Assembly: GCA_900753095.1 (NCBI GenBank)
Contig: CAADXT010000065.1
Location: 1-10,290, forward strand
Length of the DNA stretch: 10,290 nucleotides
Reading direction: 5' to 3'
Origin: Eggerthellaceae bacterium
Lineage (GTDB): Bacteria > Actinomycetota > Coriobacteriia > Coriobacteriales > Eggerthellaceae
Position numbers and translations under genes: made by a program. A model generated the notes under the pieces. That model ran no database searches and was not told the DNA's origin. It saw nothing but the letters and a program-made list of their open reading frames with translations. This document shows, piece by piece, positions 6,959-10,290 of the stretch (within the stretch, counting starts at the first letter, position 1; each line of letters opens with the position of its first letter).

Positions 6959-6974
6959 GTTAGATGGGGCTAAC
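6959..6974. promoter_or_regulatory. Small palindrome before feoB
   Basis: GTTAG (6959-6963) and CTAAC (6970-6974) flank ATGGGG. It sits 18 bases upstream of the feoB start codon and has the look of a GTTA/TAAC-type metalloregulator half-site pair, but it is short and could be chance. Confidence 0.3.
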
Positions 6975-6983
6975 TACAGGATT

Positions 6984-7009
6984 AAAAAAATGATCGCTCA
7001 CCACGATCA
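6984..7009 (-). terminator. Terminator-like hairpin with U7 tract in the feoA-feoB spacer
   Basis: On the minus strand TGATCG (7004-7009), a 7-nt loop and CGATCA (6991-6996) form a 6-bp stem followed at once by seven T residues (6984-6990). The stem is only half GC, so termination would be partial. That would lower feoB relative to feoA, or make the site an attenuator. Confidence 0.5.
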
Positions 7010-7019
7010 CTAAAGCGCA

Positions 7020-7066
7020 CTATGCCGATCAAAGGATGCTCATGCCTGACCCTTTGATGGGCATAG
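7020..7066 (-). other. Long intercistronic hairpin between feoA and feoB
   Basis: CTATGCCGATCAAAGG (7020-7035) pairs with 7051-7066 over 16 positions with one mismatch, around a 15-nt loop. No U tract follows it leftward. It begins 6 nt after the feoA stop and could stabilise the feoA mRNA 3' end, mark a processing site, or compete with the adjacent U7 hairpin. Confidence 0.65.
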
Positions 7067-7072
7067 AGACGC

Positions 7073-7294
7073 TTATTCGACTTCGATCATCTGCGCATCT
7101 TCTTTGCGCAGAGAAAGCTCGTAGCCGCGAACGGTAACCTCAACCGGGTCGCCCAAAGGAGCAACCTTGCGAACATATACCGAGCAACCCTTGGTAATGC
7201 CCATGTCCATGATGCGACGCTTCACCGCACCCGTCCCGTTGAGCTTCACCACGGTTACCGTTTCACCGTTCTTTGCTTCTCGGAGAGTCTTCAC
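7073..7294 (-). CDS. feoA: FeoA-type SH3-like protein (second copy in the operon)
   Basis: FeoA is a small cytoplasmic SH3-like protein that supports FeoB-dependent Fe(II) uptake. The 73-residue product shows the family pattern: RRIMDMGITKGCSVYV (26-41), then APLGDPVEVTVRGYELSLRK (45-64) and AQMIEVE at the C-terminus. I chose the GTG at 7294 because GGGAGG lies four bases upstream and residue 1 then matches FeoA N-termini; the open frame extends back to 7384, but those 30 residues overlap the preceding feoA and look noncoding. It is the cistron nearer to feoB, and of the two it is the closer match to the canonical FeoA pattern (LGDP, slrk). Confidence 0.92.
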   Translation of the reverse strand: MKTLREAKNGETVTVVKLNGTGAVKRRIMDMGITKGCSVYVRKVAPLGDPVEVTVRGYELSLRKEDAQMIEVE

Positions 7295-7343
7295 TATGCC
7301 TCCCTTCCGTTTATCGAGTTCAACACCGTTTTTTTGCAAGCTG

Positions 7344-7556
7344 CTACACTGTGATGTGCTGCGCAAGCTCAGAAGAAAGAGCAACGCGAGAGCCCTTGAC
7401 GTTCACGATGAGATTGCCACCGATGCGGGAAACAACAGTGATCATCTCGCCTGGGATAAAGCCCAGGTTCTCAAGGTGGTGGTGGGTTTCACTGGAACAA
7501 TCGTGAAGTCGCTTAACACGGTAGCTGCCGTTGTTCCTGATTTCAGACAAAACCAT
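7344..7556 (-). CDS. feoA: FeoA-type SH3-like protein (first copy in the operon)
   Basis: This 70-residue protein is a divergent FeoA. Visible are a His-rich helix (RLHDCSSETHHHLENLGFIPG, of which 22-36 precede the conserved turn LGFIPGEMITVV) and the strand pair GGNLIVNVKGSRVALSSELAQHITV. The Cys20 and His25-27 cluster is unusual for FeoA and could touch metal, but that is speculation. The start is ATG at 7556, with a GGAAGGA ribosome binding site; an upstream in-frame ATG at 7595 would add 13 residues and lies in the leader. It is the first gene after the iron-operon promoter, 49 nt before the second feoA. Two FeoA proteins ahead of FeoB is a known arrangement in anaerobes. Confidence 0.88.
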   Translation of the reverse strand: MVLSEIRNNGSYRVKRLHDCSSETHHHLENLGFIPGEMITVVSRIGGNLIVNVKGSRVALSSELAQHITV

Positions 7557-7594
7557 GATGCTTCCTTCCTCTTGCCCAAACAGGGCAGCCTGCA

Positions 7595-7637
7595 AACCCT
7601 AGTAAACCAGGGTTAACTAACAGACTGATGTTAACCC
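7595..7637. promoter_or_regulatory. Candidate iron-repressor operator at the feo promoter
   Basis: Two overlapping inverted repeats cover the -10 and start region. GGGTTAAC (7610-7617) and GTTAACCC (7630-7637) are perfect 8-bp arms 12 nt apart, the second overlapping the -10. AACCCT (7595-7600) and AGGGTT (7609-7614) are perfect 6-bp arms 8 nt apart. TTAACC-type half-sites resemble those of DtxR/IdeR-like repressors, so iron repression is the natural reading. The regulator is not in the window. Confidence 0.5.
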
Positions 7638-7656
7638 CGTCATACTATCGCGTCAA
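7628..7656 (-). promoter_or_regulatory. feo operon promoter
   Basis: On the minus strand, TTGACG (7651-7656) and TAACAT (7628-7633) are 17 bp apart. Transcription would start near 7621, giving a leader of about 65 nt before the first feoA. It is the best promoter match in the window. Confidence 0.7.
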
Positions 7657-7732
7657 TGTTTACCAAAGGTTATTTTTTTCGAACGAATGCAAGATTCTTC
7701 AAACACCCAGATAGAGTCCCAACACAGGAAGC

Positions 7733-7771
7733 AAAAAGCCCCGATATCCAATCAACAAGGATATCGGGGCT
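7733..7771 (-). terminator. Terminator of the ruvCAB operon
   Basis: AGCCCCGATATCC (7737-7749) is perfectly complementary to 7759-7771 (13 bp) around a 9-nt loop. Leftward it is followed by TTTTT (7733-7737). It lies about 70 bases after the last gene of the leftward ruv cluster and separates it from the feo promoter. Confidence 0.92.
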
Positions 7772-7842
7772 AATGGTTTTCCGAAGTGCGTACTTTCTGA
7801 AGCGCGCAATTACGCTGCGGTCCGCATTAAACGAGCTGATTC

Positions 7843-8271
7843 TCAGACGCCCAGAGTTTCAGCATCAAGCCCGCTTCGGGCGAAGAGCTCATCGAGCTCG
7901 TTCTGGCTTATGCTGCCCTCCCCAAGCTCAACGTCGAAAGCTCGGGCAACAGCGTATGCCTGCTCTTGACGCAATGCAGATGCCGAAGCATCGCCTGCTT
8001 CACGCAAATACTGCGAGGAAAGAAGCAACGAGCGCGACACGTACTCCATAAGCTGCGGGTCGGGCTGGGAAAGCTGGAGCATCGCCGCCATCGATTCCGG
8101 GGCCATGCGCAAAAGCAGATCCCCATCCATCTCCGTTGCATCGGAAACGGCTTCGTCAAGCATATCGGCCGCAGCGCGAGGGTCGTTCTGCCCACGGGCG
8201 CGCAGCAGGCTTTCTTTCATAGCGGCAGCCAACTGCATAAACATTCGCATCAGATAATCTTGGGTAAACAC
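7843..8271 (-). CDS. Small helical protein of unknown function coupled to ruvB (possibly DUF6483-like)
   Basis: I do not recognise this 142-residue protein with certainty. The N-terminus MFTQDYLMRMFMQLAAAM resembles the DUF6483 family, whose members begin with a similar QDYIMR-type segment; the rest is predicted to be all-helical, with many Ala, Leu, Glu and Asp, no signal peptide and no catalytic motif. Tandem helix pairs (for example PRAAADMLDEAVSDA at 31-45 and LMEYVSRSLLLSSQYL at 74-89) suggest a repeat-like helical bundle, perhaps TPR-like. The start is GTG at 8271, one base after the ruvB stop, with GAGAGGGA inside the ruvB 3' end, so translation is probably coupled to ruvB. It is the last gene before the operon terminator. 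A role with RuvAB is possible but is only an inference from position. Confidence 0.75.
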   Translation of the reverse strand: MFTQDYLMRMFMQLAAAMKESLLRARGQNDPRAAADMLDEAVSDATEMDGDLLLRMAPESMAAMLQLSQPDPQLMEYVSRSLLLSSQYLREAGDASASALRQEQAYAVARAFDVELGEGSISQNELDELFARSGLDAETLGV

Positions 8272-8272
8272 G

Positions 8273-9376
8273 TCAATCCCTCTCTGGATACCGTATCCCT
8301 AAATGCTCATAAGCTCGCTCGGTTGCCTGGCGGCCTTTAGGCGTGCGCACAAGCAACCCTTGCTGAAGCAAATACGGCTCGTAAACGTCCTCGAGCGTAT
8401 CCGGCTCTTCCGACAAAGCAGAGGCCAACGTCGAAAGGCCCACCGGCCTGCCCGAGAACTGCACGCACAGCAGCTCCAAAATCCTGTTGTCAACCGGGTC
8501 GAGCCCCATCGAGTCGACTTCGAAGAACGCCAAGGCTTTCGCCGCGCAATCTTCGTCGATGGGCGAAATTCCCTTCACCTGCGCCCAATCGCGCACGCGC
8601 TTGAGCAAGCGGTTGGCCAAACGTGGGGTGCCACGGCTGCGTCGGGCAATCTCCAGGGCGCCTTCTTCAAGGATGTCCACCCCCAAGATGCGGGCAGACC
8701 TACGAACGATAAGGGCAAGCTCCTCGGGCGCGTAGTAGTTAAGGCGGAATGCGATGCCGAAACGATCACGCAAGGGGCCTGTCAGCAGTCCTGTTCGCGT
8801 TGTTGCGCCAATAAGAGTGAACTTCGGCAAATCAAGCCTGATGGAACGGGCAGCCGGGCCCTTTCCCACCACGATATCAAGCGCAAAATCCTCCAATGCC
8901 GGGTACAGCACCTCTTCAACCATGCGATTCAGGCGATGAATCTCATCGATGAACAGGACATCGCCTTCTTCGAGGTTGGTGAGGATGGCAGCCAGATCGC
9001 CCGTGCGCTCGATGGCCGGGCCGCTGGTTGTCTTTATATGCACGCCAAGCTCGTTTGCAACCACCGTTGCCAACGTTGTCTTGCCCAAGCCCGGAGGGCC
9101 TGAGAACAAGATATGGTCCACCACGTCTTTTCGAGCACGCGCTGCCTCGATGAGGATGGAGAGGCTCTCTTTCACCTTGGTTTGCCCAAGGTAATCGCCA
9201 AGGCACGTTGGCCGCAAGCTCCTATCAAGCGCAAGGTCGTCTTCGGTAAGGGAAACCGAGCACGCGCGCGATGCGGCGTCCTCCTCACCCGACGCGCTTG
9301 AGCCCTTCAGTGCCTCCAACGGCGCCTCGAACAATGCGCTTTCTATTTCAAAATCATCAGACAAAGACGAATCCAC
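8273..9376 (-). CDS. ruvB: Holliday junction branch migration ATPase RuvB
   Basis: RuvB is the hexameric AAA+ motor that, with RuvA, drives branch migration of Holliday junctions. In its 367 residues: Walker A GPPGLGKTT (93-101), Walker B LFIDEIH (141-147), sensor 1 region IGATTRTGLL (189-198), arginine-finger segment PLRDRFG (201-207), sensor 2 GTPRLANRLLKR (249-260) and the C-terminal winged helix (about 285-360, including GRPVGLSTLA). The family's usual beginning (SLRPTCLGDYLGQ) falls at residue 53, so there is an N-terminal extension of about 40-50 polar residues. I kept the GTG at 9376, ten bases after the ruvA stop with AAAGG just before it, because no in-frame ATG lies closer to the conserved core. 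Confidence 0.97.
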   Translation of the reverse strand: MDSSLSDDFEIESALFEAPLEALKGSSASGEEDAASRACSVSLTEDDLALDRSLRPTCLGDYLGQTKVKESLSILIEAARARKDVVDHILFSGPPGLGKTTLATVVANELGVHIKTTSGPAIERTGDLAAILTNLEEGDVLFIDEIHRLNRMVEEVLYPALEDFALDIVVGKGPAARSIRLDLPKFTLIGATTRTGLLTGPLRDRFGIAFRLNYYAPEELALIVRRSARILGVDILEEGALEIARRSRGTPRLANRLLKRVRDWAQVKGISPIDEDCAAKALAFFEVDSMGLDPVDNRILELLCVQFSGRPVGLSTLASALSEEPDTLEDVYEPYLLQQGLLVRTPKGRQATERAYEHLGIRYPERD

Positions 9377-9386
9377 CCTTTATCGG

Positions 9387-9971
9387 TTACTTGCCCAAAC
9401 GCTTTAAAGCGTACTGCAATAGTATCGTTTCGTTCGCTTCCTCGGGAGCCCCCTTAAGCGCAAGATCGGTTTCCTCGGAAGTGAAGCCCATGGAAAGCAG
9501 CGCTTCCGCTGCTCCCTTTCGGGCATTAGCCGCTTGGGCGGAAATGCCTGGCAAGACAACTTGGGCATCTGTGCCGAACGATTCTTTCAGCTCAAGCGCA
9601 ATACGGGAAGCCATCTTCTTCCCAACGCCAGGAATCCTCTGAATGGCCCCCACATCTTGCGAGACGATGGCGGAAACCAACGCCTCAGGCTCGTACGTAG
9701 AAAGAGCCGAAAGGGCGACTTTCGGGCCCACACTTGAAACCGAGGTAAGCTTTACGAACAGCTTTTCCTCTTCATGGCTCAAAAAGCCGTACAGCACCAG
9801 GGCATCATCACGCACCTGCAAGCGCGTAAGCACCTTAACTTCCTCCCCTGCATGTCCCAAACGGGAAAGGCTCTTCCCCGACATCATCACACGGTACCCA
9901 ATACCGCCAACCTCGATTACCGCAGAGTCAACGAATGTCGCCGCTATTGTTCCTCGCAAAAATGAAATCAT
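9387..9971 (-). CDS. ruvA: Holliday junction-binding protein RuvA
   Basis: RuvA binds four-way junctions as a tetramer and loads RuvB. The 194-residue protein has domain I (MISFLRGTIA through VLYGF, 1-63) with the acidic-pin pair Asp55-Asp56, two helix-hairpin-helix motifs (SVSSVGPKVALSAL at 77-90 and IQRIPGVGKKMASRIALEL at 110-128), a linker, and the C-terminal RuvB-binding three-helix domain (about 150-192). The start is ATG at 9971, overlapping the ruvC stop as ATGA. The same frame is open to 10277, but those 102 residues are an out-of-frame reading of ruvC. Confidence 0.97.
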   Translation of the reverse strand: MISFLRGTIAATFVDSAVIEVGGIGYRVMMSGKSLSRLGHAGEEVKVLTRLQVRDDALVLYGFLSHEEEKLFVKLTSVSSVGPKVALSALSTYEPEALVSAIVSQDVGAIQRIPGVGKKMASRIALELKESFGTDAQVVLPGISAQAANARKGAAEALLSMGFTSEETDLALKGAPEEANETILLQYALKRLGK

Positions 9972-10290
9972 CGGGCAGCGCCCCTTTCCCAGGAAACCGA
10001 ATGGGTGGTGTAGCAAATCGCAGCCGCCAAAGCGTCGGCTGCATGGTCGGGCGAAGGCACCTTCTCCAACCCCAAAAGCTGCTGCACCATATACTGAACC
10101 TGATGCTTGTCGGCCGAGCCTGCGCCCACTACCGCCAATTTGATTTGGCTGGGAGAATACTCCGCAAGCTCCATAGAGGCCTGCCCGCATGCCACCAAAG
10201 CGGCACCACGAGCCTGGCCCGTTGCAAATGCACTCTGGGCATTCGAGCCGAACCACACCGTTTCTATGGCAACGCATATCGGCTGGGACC
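9968..10290 (-). CDS. ruvC: Crossover junction endodeoxyribonuclease RuvC, C-terminal part (5' end beyond window)
   Basis: RuvC resolves Holliday junctions by paired nicking. The frame is open to the right edge of the window, so 106 residues of the C-terminal part are visible. Conserved features are the catalytic Glu in VAIETVWFGSN, then SAFATGQARGAALVA, EYSPSQIKLAVVGAGSADK, QVQYMVQQLLGL, and the catalytic acid motif PSPDHAADALAAAICY. The C-terminal tail is normal. A GTG at 10258 would cut off the catalytic Glu and is not the start. The stop overlaps the ruvA ATG, which implies coupled translation. Confidence 0.96.
   Translation of the reverse strand, partial: SQPICVAIETVWFGSNAQSAFATGQARGAALVACGQASMELAEYSPSQIKLAVVGAGSADKHQVQYMVQQLLGLEKVPSPDHAADALAAAICYTTHSVSWERGAAR

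Noticed and set aside
7295..7384. 30-residue N-terminal extension of the second feoA
   Set aside because: It overlaps the upstream feoA gene and lacks FeoA similarity; the GTG at 7294 has a GGGAGG site.
8303..9103. 266-codon open frame on the plus strand, antisense to ruvB
   Set aside because: Mirrors the ruvB coding sequence; the protein is Gln/Arg-rich without recognisable features.
9972..10277. N-terminal extension of RuvA by 102 residues
   Set aside because: It is an alternate-frame reading of ruvC; RuvA proteins begin MI..L.G, which matches the ATG at 9971.

Overview
The window holds ordinary housekeeping and metal-uptake genes of a moderately GC-rich (roughly 55-60% by eye) bacterium. 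The gene set fits an anaerobic or gut-type actinobacterium, plausibly class Coriobacteriia (Eggerthellaceae-like): DXP-independent vitamin B6 synthesis (pdxST) under a divergent MocR-type PdxR, a two-FeoA/FeoB ferrous iron operon with a FeoB-associated Cys-rich peptide, a NYN/OST-HTH-type protein, and ruvCAB. The taxon is an inference from gene content and composition, not a database match. No phage, transposon, CRISPR or tRNA/rRNA feature was found.

Layout, left to right. (1) 1-312 (+): the 3' end of a protein with a C-terminal OST-HTH/LOTUS domain. It converges, with a 3-nt gap, on pdxR (316-2028, -). (2) 2029-2218: a compact divergent regulatory region with four copies of a TGGNTATA-type motif, a 9-bp inverted repeat and overlapping promoters. 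(3) pdxS (2219-3109, +) and pdxT (3109-3711, +) overlap by one base (TAATG) and end at a strong terminator. Together they make pyridoxal 5'-phosphate. (4) 3758-3944: noncoding, with a short GC-rich decamer repeat. (5) A leftward iron operon, in transcription order: promoter and palindromic operator candidates (7595-7656), feoA copy 1 (7344-7556), feoA copy 2 (7073-7294), a hairpin-rich 131-nt spacer, feoB (4350-6941), a terminator-like hairpin, and a FeoB-associated Cys-rich membrane peptide (4018-4236), closed by an 18-bp hairpin. (6) A leftward recombination operon from the right edge: ruvC (partial), ruvA, ruvB and a small helical protein of unknown function, tightly packed (ATGA overlap, 10-nt gap, 1-nt gap), ending at a 13-bp-stem terminator (7733-7771).

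I did not find a wholly new multi-gene system. The points most worth a second look are: a large acidic, internally duplicated insertion in the first extracytoplasmic loop of FeoB; two hairpins, the second with a U7 tract, between feoA and feoB that could act as an attenuator; the repeat array of the pdxR-pdxS control region together with an apparent antisense-facing terminator in the pdxS leader; and the uncharacterised protein coupled to ruvB.
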